A DNA stretch of 64,000 bases from Rhodosorus marinus (lineage: Eukaryota; Rhodophyta; Stylonematophyceae; Stylonematales; Stylonemataceae): the NCBI GenBank assembly GCA_029953675.1, contig JAMWBK010000013.1, forward strand, positions 310,001 through 374,000, in the 5' to 3' direction. The stretch's first letter is position 1. Each line of letters opens with the position of its first letter. This document shows positions 43,801 to 54,118 of the stretch, one piece after another. The notes beneath the pieces were generated by a model. It was not told where the DNA came from. It saw only the letters and a program-made list of their open reading frames with translations, and did not search any database. Both the position numbers and the translations under genes were made by a program.

Positions 43801-45325
43801 TCGGCAGGTATGGTTCTGGAACTCAGAAGCAAAGAAGGCCTCTCTTCGGTTCATCCATATTTCGCGACGTTGTCCGTGTCTAAGTAGATCCAACTTCACG
43901 TGTGTAGTGAGCGTGCTCCTAGAAGCGATTGGATTGACTCTGTCCAAGTACCCGACGAAACAAGCCGTCACCGTGCTGCTCGAGGTTCTCAGCCTGTTTT
44001 CGCCGGCAATCGTTCTTGGAACGCGGGAGCCATTTGACACTGCCCTATGCTTGTTTAGCCCATGGTTGAAAATCCTGGAGCTTCCCCCATGGCCTGAAAG
44101 TGTTTATCGATGTCTGCTGAATCTGGAGGGAGCCTGCACTGCGCCTCCACACTTGCCCGTTTTCGTCTGGGCACATGTTGCACAAGCTTTTGACCGGAGA
44201 TTACCTTCGAAGTGTGTTCGCTGCACAAGCGTTTAAGCGTTTGACTTGGCCTCTGTTCACCACGCCCTGATTGCCTGAGTCATCTTATCGCTGTGGTTTT
44301 ACAATTTAGCAAGAAAAGTGAATCTTGGAGCGTTGCTGCGATAGTCGACCAGAAAGCTGCAGGCGATGTGGAATGGGGGGCTTCCTGGACGTTTCCCAGC
44401 TGGCTCGTGGACGGCCTTTCCCTTGTTCTGCACGCCCAGAGACGGAGATGCGGTAGGAAGTCAAACACCTGATCGCGCAAGGTTGGCGAGCTTCAGCGCT
44501 AAAGGTTGCCTTTCTTGTCCATCTCGCAGTACTGGACCAATTAACGGATGAGCTACGCTGCCTGGGTCGCAGCGAGGGCAGCAGGAGAACGGAAATTGTT
44601 CGCATGCTAGACTGTATGCTAAGATTGTCGAACATAATCTCGGCTCAAGAAATGGCGAGTGAGAACGACCTTGACCTTCTGTACGCTTTTGCAGCTGTCC
44701 GGTTTACGTACTATACGGATGTAACGTTTCCTGATATCGTCGCGTTGGACAAACCTGCAGTATTTAATCTGGTTGGCAAAACTCGCATGGCTCTGCCAAT
44801 CAAGTCGTCGGTAGATAAGACCGCTCACCCTGCACGTGTGTTCTTTTATTCGTGCAGTATAATAGTGTTCTTGAGTACGCGACCGAGCTGGCTGATAGAA
44901 GAGTGGTCCAGTGGAGCCTACTCTCCTCCTGCGGATATCTTTCCGGAAGCGGTAGAAGAAGTTTCCAGTCGCTACTCGGCCACAGCGCTTCGATTGACAA
45001 ATTTTTTGCGGCCCTGCTCAGCATTTATACAGGAGACCGCGCTGTAAGGTGAGCGAGCTTCAGACCTTTCTGTCCCTCCCTGGGAGTGTCCTAGGCATAC
45101 CCCGTGCCTGTGGCCTTCTGCAAATGGTTGTGCATTCAACAAGTACTTAGCTGTGTGACTTCCGTGTCTGATCTCTCTGAACCTAGTATTCGAGTAAGAA
45201 AGGGATTGGAAATAGCTGTTCTGGAGCTCAGCCAGTTCTTCGAGGATGAGGTTTATTCCGGCACAGAATCCATACGCCCATTCAACCCCACTCTTTCGGA
45301 CATGCTCATTCAGAGGATCACGTAG
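40810..45325 (+). CDS. FANCA: Fanconi anemia group A protein homolog (FANCA)
   Basis: FANCA is a solenoid protein that dimerises in the Fanconi core complex, which ubiquitinates FANCD2-FANCI during interstrand crosslink repair. Fifteen exons join in consistent phase: 40810-41042, 41151-41418, 41504-41733, 41823-42087, 42172-42223, 42295-42566, 42616-42792, 42877-43032, 43113-43514, 43588-43807, 43908-44211, 44310-44452, 44530-44810, 44858-45043 and 45095-45325, giving 1139 aa. The diagnostic part spans exons 5-6: ESTKRLSIGEDME, then LAEVFGKDEEQAVERINRL and FFRRSYFQAEFVPRLL, matching the animal FANCA block with its FRRPYY...FLPALL. The rest is helical, with recurrent Leu-rich segments such as VSVLLEAIGLTLSKYP and PSWLVDGLSLVL. 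It is about 300 residues shorter than human FANCA. Exons 5 and 15 have the weakest splice sites. No other Fanconi gene is in the window. Confidence 0.8.
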
Positions 45326-45626
45326 GGTGTTTGATAGCTTCCAAGCCCGTTTTCCTCTGGCAAGGAAGAATTGCCATAAACTAGATCTAACAGTTACTTC
45401 ACCACTACGTAATGAAGTCCCAAAACACCTTGCCAGCCGAGTTCAGATTATTACAAGTCTCGAAACGCGTTCTTGGATAGATCGGGAAGAGTCTTTATTA
45501 TGTCTTCATTCTCTAGCAGTGGAAGCTCCGGGTTGAGTCACAGCGGAGGCAACGTGAGCTCACCTTGACCACGCAGCGTCTGGCACTCCAACAAGCTCGA
45601 ACGCTACCGACTCGATGGAGTCTCAT

Positions 45627-46459
45627 CTATAAGAACTTCACTCCCTGTAGACGATATCAGAGCATTCAGGAAACGATCATGAAAAACAGCTTCACAGCAC
45701 GGAACAGGGGGCTGCGCGTGATATGGTCGCACCAGTTGATCGGACCTCTCGGTTCCGAATACCGCCGCTTTCCCGGTGACTTCTAGATCGGCCAAGGCCT
45801 TCAACGTGAGCTCAAGCTCCAGATTGAAAAACTCTGTTCGAAGGAAGGGAACGGAGTGCGTTCAGATGAGAGCTTGGGCTTGTGTACGGATACGCAAGCC
45901 CTCAAATACCTTCTCCTTTTGTTTCTTCTCCAAGGCGAATCTCGTAAACCGTCATCACCGTTCCGTTCCTGCCTACACTTTCTACCCAGTCATAGATGAG
46001 CCCTCCCCACTCCGCCGGCCTTCTCCAATAGATTAAGCATCTTTGCTGATTCTGATCCCACTCTGCATCGCCCCTAGAAACGAGTTCACCAAGAAAGAAC
46101 CTAGCGTCTTCGAGTGACAAACGTCTCCTACGAGAAGGGAGGACAGAGCAAAGTGGAGAGCTTCAGTTCACGACCCGTTTAACTAGCTTAGCAACATCCG
46201 AGCGTCCGAGCGAACAACGTCTGTTCCTGAATTAGGATAGATCCTACGATACGGCTTGATTGTTGAATAAGGGCGACGCTGCAGCTTGTGCCACATCGAG
46301 CCAGAAGATTCTGTAGTGCTGACAGTAATCACGAATCAAATCACCCCATAGCCGGATCTGTTTCTCCCTCGTTGCTGGGATCGGCTGCCGGGTAAACGAC
46401 GGCGGAAACGAATAGAACGCTGGGAATTTGAAATCTGACCCCCGATCTTGGACCTCCAT
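45627..46459 (-). CDS. VPS25: VPS25, ESCRT-II subunit
   Basis: VPS25 is the two-winged-helix arm of ESCRT-II that recruits Vps20/ESCRT-III during multivesicular body formation. Exons 46459-46248, 46127-45910, 45833-45733 and an 18-nt last exon 45644-45627 are phase-matched and give 182 aa, against 176 in humans. The N-terminal PPxF-type anchor that binds VPS22/36 is YSFPPSFTRQP. Then come TREKQIRLWGDLI, ASPLFNNQAV, IYWRRPAEWGGLIYDWV and YEIRLGEET. The C-terminus GVKFL is supplied by the micro-exon and matches the family's GVKFF end. Its stop faces the FANCA stop across about 300 bp, and no function is shared with FANCA. Confidence 0.95.
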
Positions 46460-47359
46460 TTAATCTCTCCTCCCTTCAACAGCAGTTCTTAAACCCCCTT
46501 CAGAGAGAATTGATGCGCAACCCCACAGGTGAAAACCCGATCACCAACGCCGAGACTTTAAAGCCTTCATTACCAAAACAAAACAGCACGTGATCGAGAA
46601 ACCACTTTTTCAGATCAGGAGTCCTCCTCCACCATACGTTTCGTTTTTCAGAGAATCCCTTGTGCACAACCAGTCCAAAGCCAGCAAGCGTTTCCGGCAG
46701 AGCCTCTTCACTTCACAGCTCTTCAACGCCAAAGCTTCAACAACCTTGAAAATTATCACTTGCTGACACTTCTCAAACAACCAATTAAAACATCTTTATA
46801 GTCGTAATTGATGGACATATCTCTTACTAACGAAGCAAATTTTCTAAGCTAAAATATAGATTGAAACGCAGTCAATTTTATGTCGTATATGTTCTTGATT
46901 GGTTTATGCGTTCAACTACTATCCAATCCACTCTTTGAAGCTGGAAGCGAGTTTGTACCTTGTGGTTGGCAAACTGATCCTTCCAGTATCCTTCGTCCGT
47001 TCCAGCTTATCGAACGTCTGATGAGAAGGATTGGCAAGACAAATGATAATGCTCGGACGCTTCCTTGGATCTCGCCAGCTACGCTTGGTTCTGCATGCCT
47101 GCGCGGCATCCTGAGGTTCTGGCTCCGCATTCGGAATGTCACCTCTCCTAGCATGTCGTCTCGTTCCACGGTCAGCAAGCATCAGAGCACTTCCTTGAGA
47201 AGCATTCCGTGTTTGCGTACAATTGGAACCGTCTCCAATCTATGTAGTCCTTCGAATCAGGTTTTAATTGCAATAACAGGAAGCTCAGAGCCGTGTACAG
47301 ACCGGAAAGTGCAGCCTTGCGCTGACGGAAACAGTCTTTGAGTCAAGCAGCTCCGCTAC
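46460..47359. other. Promoter side of VPS25 and unassigned frames
   Basis: A plus-strand frame at 46880-47341 has an ATG start and 153 codons; an antisense frame at 46919-47182 includes KRPSIIICLANPSHQTFDKL. Either could be part of a real gene, but I cannot choose. The minus-strand reading may be the last exon of the fragmentary gene starting at 47411. No family is recognised. Confidence 0.35.
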
Positions 47360-47411
47360 CATGAAGAAACTCGAACGACTCAATCACAAACGGGATTAGA
47401 CGACGCGCCAT
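47360..47411 (-). CDS. Possible first exon of a small unrecognised minus-strand gene
   Basis: From ATG 47411 the frame reads MARRLIPFVIESFEFLH and reaches a GTAGCG donor at 47359 (phase 1). Downstream on the same strand, near 47310-47200, a coding-like frame includes ALSGLYTALSFLLLQLKPD, and another ends near 46919. The phases between these pieces do not agree with the AG sites I can see. It may be a real gene with a misjudged junction or a decaying one. Function unknown. Confidence 0.3.
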
Positions 47412-47781
47412 GGCAGATTCCCTTAGCTCTCATGCGTCATCAAAGTGCTACTTAATACCACAAATAAGTGCTCCTGGCAAACCTCGTACGAATAATGGGA
47501 CGAAATAAGTAGAGTTCAATAGTATGAGTTCGTGAGGAAGTCAATCGAGCTTCTTCGCGAAAGGAACTGGAAGACCCCGCTGCGCCCCTTTTGAGACGGT
47601 GGACAACCGCTTGGATGGTGAAAATGGGCAGTATCACACACGACGTGCGAGATCTTCGGCTCCTGTGTTGCTACGTGGATGCTCATAATCCGACATGGAA
47701 TCCGGGCCTACGTTAATGTAGCCAGTCTTCCAGCTTCTTGAACGCTCCCCTGACTGAAGAGGACGGGACACTTCAGAGGAG

Positions 47782-48228
47782 CTAGACTTGACAGCTAGTG
47801 CTATAGCACTTGCAGTCCATCAAATAGAGGTGGAAAGCATTTCTATCGACGGTCATCACCGTCCATTGCTTTTGACGAGAAACCTCATCTTTTGCAATAG
47901 CCGAAGCCTCCGGGACGCTACTCAATAGGTATGAGAAGCTGTCTAGGACCGGAGAAGCAGCAAGGGTACCAGAGCAGCCGAACCTGATCCACTCCACTGC
48001 CGCGCAAGAAAAAGAAACTTGGATTAACACTCACTCTGCTCTTATCCCAATCCGTTTTGTGGACTCGCGGGGCAGGGGTTGGTTGAGATCTACTGCAGTG
48101 TCCTCCTCGTTCATAACGATGATGAGAGTTTGGACTGGGTAGCACAGACATAGGCAATTCTAGTAAGAAAATTCTTTCGTTGTTGTGTTAGACTGTTCGG
48201 CACACTCTGAGCGTTCAAGCTGTAGTCT
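47782..48228 (-). other. Possible extra 3' exon(s) of the FAD synthase gene
   Basis: After the FAD synthase stop at 48229 the minus strand contains a frame ending at 47782 that reads VEWIRFGCSGTL and QWTVMTVDRNAFHLYLM, preceded by an AG at about 48001, and another reading RIAYVCATQSKLS. MoCF-type domains end in strands of this kind (an 'x-V-x-F-G-x-Y' strand after a 'x-V-Y-V-x-A' strand). The segments may be spliced on in an isoform that bypasses the stop, but I found no in-phase route. Confidence 0.3.
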
Positions 48229-50099
48229 CTACGATTTGTGGTTGTTCTCAAGTTCCTCGAGGTTGCCAAGAGCATCGCCGAGCACGTTGTGGAATAGAGA
48301 GAGCGGTCCCAGGATAGAATAAACATTTCTAGTTTTCACCACCAGCGTTGAGGGCTCCTTGGATGATAAGTTTTTAGGAGGGCGGACACAGACCCTGTTA
48401 GCGAGGATGGGGCTCTGAACCACAATCTTTGGAAGTGAGTCTAATACCTTCGCTCCCAATGATATGCCATTGACAAGCTGTGTCTCCTCGGCAATCGCTT
48501 CCTTCCTGAGGATTTTCTGTACATTCTCGGGAAACGTGAACAACTTGCTCTCGAAATCGTCCTCCTTTAGGGAAGGCAATCGCAATGCTACGGATACAGC
48601 TCGAAGCGTATTCTCCTTTGTGCTACTTCTGATTAGACCTATTGGACATGAGAGGGGGGGAGGTGGGGTTCAGGCCGCTGTCCTTGTTCCAGCGTCCCAT
48701 CCAGATTCCCGGGGACGATTCAAACCTCCGGTTATGACAATATCAAATGACATTGACATCTCTGCGATCTCTTTCGCGGCATCTTTGAGTTCCTCGGGCA
48801 TAAAAACCAGCTTCTTCAGCCTCACACCTCGATCTCTCAGAACCTTAAGAGTCGTATTGCGGTCAACCTCAATCACTCCTCTCTCGATTTCGGGACTAAA
48901 CATAATCACGCCAGCGGTCCTTCTTGGATGCTACGAGAACAATTTGCTGGACGGGTAAGAACGCAATCTGAAATTTACGAGGTAGTGAACGCCTACCTCA
49001 AGATGATCAGCTTCCGAGTGAGATACTCTGCCAGCTCGTTCCATACACTTGTCGAATAGCATGTAACCAGGTAAATACTCCCCATTCTTACAAATCAGTG
49101 CAGGGTTTCGCCGAGTTCTGGTCGTCCTAGTTTTACGAAACGGTGGGGATCAAAAGCTTTTAGGGAAAGGCAGAAGCGACTGTATTGGAGGGATCCACGA
49201 GCTGAACGTACTTGCCAAGAGACGTGTAACCAACATCGTACAAGCTGCAGTACCGAAGCTCAAAGTACCGAAGGAAAGTCCATACGTCGGCATAGTCCCA
49301 CTCGAGGATTGGGTTTATGCGCATAAAATTTGGCCAGCCCCGTGACGAGGGAGAAAACTGTTGCAAATCTGCTCCGTCAGGGTCATCAAACCTCGTACCG
49401 AGAACAAACGCTTGAATTTTCGGGCGCTCATTCAGAAACTCGATCAGAGCTTCCTTGAACGCTGTTCAAGTGAGTAAGCACGAGCAGTGGGAGTTAGTCG
49501 GGCTGATGCTGCTCGGGCTGGAGCTCTGCCCCAACGTTCGACAGAGCTTTAGGAATGCTTACATGTGTGCAAAAATGACGCATCGATAGCGTACTGTTTG
49601 TCCGTTTCATGTACATATTCTTCAACTTCTGGGAATTCATCCTTTTGTACTATATACATCGAGACCACCCTAGATCTCTGTGCCTTCTCCTGTTCACTAA
49701 GTTGATTTCTCACATCCTCCTCTCTCACAAAATTAGCAACCGCGGCCCGGTAAAGATGAAGGATGACCGTCGCATCCTTTCCACCGTTGAACGCGATAGA
49801 TATCTATCCAAACAGGAACAACCGAGACGAAAGAAACGACAAGCAATCGGTCAACTTCTAAACTACGGTAGGAGGGCATCACCGTGTTTCTGGAAAGTGG
49901 AAAGGGTTACCTTATCCTGCCCATACAACCTAAGTGCACCCTCAATCGTCTCAATGGCAACTCTCAGTTTCCTTGCAAACCCACTACCTACAGCCTCCTC
50001 CCTCTTAATTCGATCATAAAGAGCTAACGCAGATAAATATGCCTCACTCACCACCTCCTCCATTTCCTCTACGCTAACCCCCGCCGTGGACAAAATCAT
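48229..50099 (-). CDS. FAD synthase (PAPS-reductase-like) fused to a C-terminal MoCF domain
   Basis: The enzyme adenylates FMN with ATP to make FAD. Exons 50099-49911, 49803-49563, 49461-49212, 49126-48997, 48930-48726 and 48638-48229 are phase-matched and give 474 aa. After a helical N-terminus, the PP-loop ISIAFNGGKDATVILHL replaces the SGGKD motif. Then come FVLGTRFDDPDGADL, WPNFMRINPILEWDYADVW, YCSLYDVGYTSLGK and, in exon 4, RRNPALICKNG, the order of eukaryotic FAD synthase (Fad1/FLAD1). From about residue 270, AGVIMFSPEIERGVIEVDRN and FDIVITGG mark a molybdopterin-cofactor-biosynthesis-like (MoCF) domain. In animal FLAD1 that domain is N-terminal; plants have this C-terminal order. The MoCF nucleotide-binding details look eroded. 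Cytosolic or organellar location cannot be told: there is no clear presequence. Confidence 0.88.
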
Positions 50100-51289
50100 A
50101 CACGGTCACTCCCAATCCTCGGAATAAAGTTTTCGTCAGACTTTAACTGACCTTCTTCATCTCAAGCCCCATCTCCTCATCGACGAAAGCTCTTAAGCAC
50201 TTCTCTCACACTCGCCACACATGCGGGAGATGAGGTCACGTTTGAACAGTCCACAGAGTGCTGTCAGACACGCCTTGCGACCCCAAGTATTTTGTTTCAA
50301 CTTCTCCTCTCAATGCAACTCGGCGGTTTGACGCGAATACCACTCTCGGTCAGAATCCTGCCATAGCGATACACTTTCTCAGTTAGGTGGCGGTGGCTCT
50401 GTAGAGTCTGTCTCTCTGGTTTACCTATCCAATACTGTCGCGGTCAATGTTGGAATCTGATTTGATATGTGTACATCACCGCCACGGAGGTGGTTTGTTG
50501 ATAGCCTACCCTCCGCTCTGTCGGTTTTTGGTAGGAGAGAATACCACTGTTGACCTGACTGTTGTGAGCCACAGCAGTCTATTCTCTGCGGAGCTTAATA
50601 TCTATAAAGTCGGACTGCTAACCACCTTTCGATAAGCAAAATCCACTCATGCAAGCACTCCAGACTCATGAAAACTCTATCTTACCGCCTCCACTTATCG
50701 CCAATTGACCTCTTAAGAAATTACCAAAACACTAAATATTCAGTATCCCCTCATTATTCTATCGGAAATATAATCCATCTTGAATAAGGAACCCCTCGCA
50801 AGGGAAACGGGCTTCCACAAAAAGATAATATAGAGGAAATAAAAACATCACTATGGGATACTAATTGAGTTGTGAATTATCCCCTAGGTTGATTTCTTTT
50901 GGAAACGATGTAACATTGGCTGTAGAGGTTGGTTTGCCCTGGAAAATTCGAGTGGAAGGGCCCCTTTGGAGGCAGTGAGAGTGATTGAGAGGACTACTTA
51001 CTTTAGAGCGAGGTGGAGGACCTGGTTGCTGATAGTTTTCATCTCTGAAGTACGTGCTTGCTTGCCAACATTCAATGCTCCTCCTGAACTTGTTATTTCC
51101 GCTGGAAGGATGTAATGGGATGTCGTGCAACTGCGTGGTTGAAGTTCAAATTTCATGGCTCTCCAGTCGCTCTCTTCATATGCGGACGACCTATGGGGGC
51201 TGAAGATGGCAAATCTTGTCATAAACGCGGTTTGTGAACTAAGAGGATGAGCGAGACAAGGGTAAAAGAATTCTACGCGACAAGACTGT
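50100..51289. other. Intergenic with unassigned frames
   Basis: From 50100 to 50860 no gene is supported; this includes the FAD synthase promoter side. The minus frame 50998-51342 may be the 3' part of the unrecognised gene described next. Confidence 0.35.
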
Positions 51290-51756
51290 TCATCGATGAA
51301 AACTACGAAGTAGTTGTACTTCCAGCCAAGACAGGCCCGCATACGTCCTGTGCAAAATTGTCAAATTAGTCTTAACCACTTGCATCTTGGATAGTTTTCT
51401 ATTGCTTCCTTGAATATTAAGCCGTAGAACACGACGGCAGCAGGTTGCAGCATAGATTGTATGCTTTCCTCTGCATCGCTTGTCCACTGGTAGGAAACGA
51501 GACTGGAGTCCTGTCGAAGTTCTAACGAAATGCAATGAATTGTTACTACAGGGTAGCGTCGTCGGCATCGAGGACTCTGAAGCGATGGTTGCAAAGGAGT
51601 CCTAACCACTCCGAGCACGTCGTACCCCGAAAATGTCCGTGACTAGCGTAATCCTGGTCTCTGCGAGATTCTACAAACAAACCATGCTTCCAAATACGTT
51701 GAAGTACAAGCGGCTCCGACAAGTCACCACCTTCCCAGCCCGGCGGCTCAGTTAAC
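51290..51756 (-). CDS. Unrecognised minus-strand gene fragment
   Basis: Near 51756 the minus strand reads PPGWEGGDLSEP, then LQRIWKHGLFVESRRDQ and HGHFRGTTCSEWLGLLCNH. It reaches a GTAGTAAC donor near 51553; an AG near 51521 restores an in-phase frame through CCRRVLRLNIQGSN to a stop at 51290. That intron would be only about 33 nt, shorter than any other here. A competing frame (51361-51618) is also open and reads QPAAVVFYGLIFKEAIENYP. One of the two is probably coding. No start codon or family is recognised. Confidence 0.3.
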
Positions 51757-52286
51757 CTTGCTCAACCTCCGACCATCCACACCCAAATCATACCTGCTAA
51801 ACACAACTCAACAAACACAAACCTCACCTCACATCGCTCGCAAAAACCTTCCGAATCAGATCTCCACTGTCAACAACATCAAATCACAGCTATCAGATCT
51901 ATCACATCCAACCGCTCCACTTCCCCCCGCCCACTCACATACCCAACCCATCACTTTCCATTACCTTTCTCGCTTATCTACTATGGAACCTAATTTTTTT
52001 TATCGAACTAGCGACGAGTATCAACGAACATTGGCCTCTCCACGCAATAGTCTTTTTTGGCCAAGCAGATGATATGATACGCAGCACATGCATTTCGGGG
52101 GAGCATCACTGAGGTGCGGAGAACATTGGAGGTGAAGATTCCCCTCTTTGGCCAAGGAATTTAAGGAGTTAAGGAGGGTAGAGGTTAAACTTATCCTCTC
52201 CGATGATAGCAGACGCGATATCCTATCGTGAGGTACGGAGAGAGAGAGGGAGCGGGGAGATTTCTTTTGTTAGTTGGGGGCCAAAG
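51757..52286. other. Promoter region of the Hint-domain gene
   Basis: C/A-rich sequence from 51770 to 51970 and a purine-rich leader at 52085-52280 precede the Hint-domain gene. No other gene is supported. Confidence 0.4.
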
Positions 52287-53748
52287 ATGAGGACGATGTT
52301 ACTTTTTAGTGTAATTTTGGAGTTTTTTGGGTGTTTGGTTTTGGTTTCTGGATTTGAGACGAGTGATCTTCCAGGACTATATAAGTTGGTATCTTGTGAG
52401 TCTGGAGCTGGGTGTCCGGAGGAGCTAAGAATTGAAAAGTTTTATAACGTGATTGCCAGAGAGGCTGGTGAGGTTGGTATAGGAGACTCCCACCATTTTC
52501 CTGGATTTGGCTGTTCTGGAAGCGGCGATTTGTTTGGAGGAATTGAGTTTGCGAGCACTGGTAAGTGAGCAGAGCCCTGGCCTGTTGCTTGCTTTTTTTG
52601 TTTTGTTGTTCTTGACTTGTGAGCTGATGGGCTGGGCTTGGAATACCGCAATCACTTCTTGTGTTCAGAGGATGGAGGAAAAAGTGAGGATACCGGGTTC
52701 GTGGTTGGAGGTGAACCGTTCCAGGATACAGGTGTCTTTTCCTTGGAAGAATTGAATTGCGAGCGGTGGGAGGTTATCGAAATCTCAATCCTTTCGAATG
52801 GCAACACCACGGCCGTGTTCAGTGAGAGAGACGATGGAAACTCCCTGGTGGAGATAAAGGGAAGTTATCAACTCACCGAGGAACCGGCTTGTTTCTCAAC
52901 CAGTTCTGAGGTCCGAGTACGCCGCGACGACGGGTAAGGATTCAATAGGAGCCTTTTAACTCAGGAACGATCAGGAAAATCGTCTGCCGCGCGATTCTCG
53001 TGAGCTCCTTACCTAAGGAAACTTTGTCTTCTCCTTTTTCTAGGAGCCTGACCAGAATGCCCCTGGGAGAAGTCCAAGTCGGCGATTTCGTAGAGTCTCT
53101 AGATTGGAGAGGTGAACGGTCCTTCTCCAAAGTATATTTAATTCAGCACGCTGGTTCGGCTTTGTACTCGGATGTAATTGACGTCCATGTTATAACCGTT
53201 GATGGTAATCCGACTCGTACTCCAAAGCTGCGACAGAGTTCAGAAACTCAAATATTGGACTTGTGCATATTTTCGGATTGTTTTAGGAGGAAACGGTAGA
53301 CTGCAGGTAACCGGGGATCACATACTTCTTTCTGAGGGAATGAAACCAGTGAGAGCTTCGGACTTGAAGCTAGGAGATCAGCTACTGTATCTGAGCGGGG
53401 ACGATTCCAGAGCTGTAGAAGCTTCGGTGGTGGAGTTAAAAAGGGCTCGTAGTGCCGTCGCCAACGTCAATACGTTTAACAACCGGCTTGTCGTCAATGG
53501 CTTCGCCGCAACTACACATTCTGTTCCGTTCCGTCTTTCTGCGAGACTTTTAACGCCATGGCTAGACGTTCTGGTACGACCGCATAACTTGACCTTTTGA
53601 TATCGCGCCCAGCTTAGGGTGCTCACAGATACTGCTCTCTTTTCCCTCGCCGATTCAGGCATCTCCTTTTAAGCTTTTGTCAACGCTTGGCACTGATCGA
53701 CTCGTAAAGGCCGTTGACACATCGCTAAACAAGCTTTTTCGAAAGTAG
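52287..53748 (+). CDS. Secreted protein with Hedgehog-type Hint (Hog) domain
   Basis: Hint domains self-process: the first Cys attacks the preceding peptide bond, releasing or modifying the N-terminal part. Exons 52287-52560, 52669-52933, 53044-53204, 53287-53573 and 53659-53748 are phase-matched and give 358 aa. A signal peptide (MLLFSVILEFFGCLVLVSGF) starts it. Residues 25-165 are a Cys-containing domain I do not recognise. Hint begins at EPACFSTSSEVRVRRDDG, with Cys as nucleophile, then LGEVQVGDFVES, and block B as LQVTGDHILLSEG (the T-x-x-H signature). A late NTFNNRLVVNGFAATTHS matches the family's end-strand. The last 60 residues resemble the region that follows Hint in Hog proteins. There is no homing endonuclease, so it is not an intein. 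Partner and cargo are unknown. Confidence 0.85.
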
Positions 53749-54118
53749 TAGAAGTGTCCGTCTGGGTGGGAGTTTGTCGGGTTCAAGCCCTCCAGTTCTC
53801 GGTCTTCGAATAGGTATGTGGTCTTCAAAGAGTTTTGTATAAAATGTCATCCGCATGCTCCATATCGGTTGGTTCGGCTCGTGAAGATGACTAATAAGAA
53901 AGGGTCCTTCTATTCTTTAACAAATGGTAAAAACGGAGCTCCATCTCCGGGGGGAGATACAACAAAGAGTCAACAAAGAAATAATATCCCAATCCACGAG
54001 CGGACAATTAGCAGTTGTTTGTGTATCCCCCCTCCCCCCCCACCATTAGGTCACTCCGCTCCAGAGGTGGGTCGGACTATCTAGATAATCCGCTGCGGGA
54101 GTTGTACGTTTGCATATT
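53749..54118. other. Convergent 3' ends, Hint gene and ABCB
   Basis: Only presumed 3' untranslated sequence of the two converging genes is seen, with a C-run at 54029-54041. Confidence 0.45.

Noticed and set aside
52287-53748. Intein
   Set aside because: No host protein is interrupted, there is no endonuclease domain and no C-terminal His-Asn followed by Cys/Ser; the layout is Hedgehog-like.
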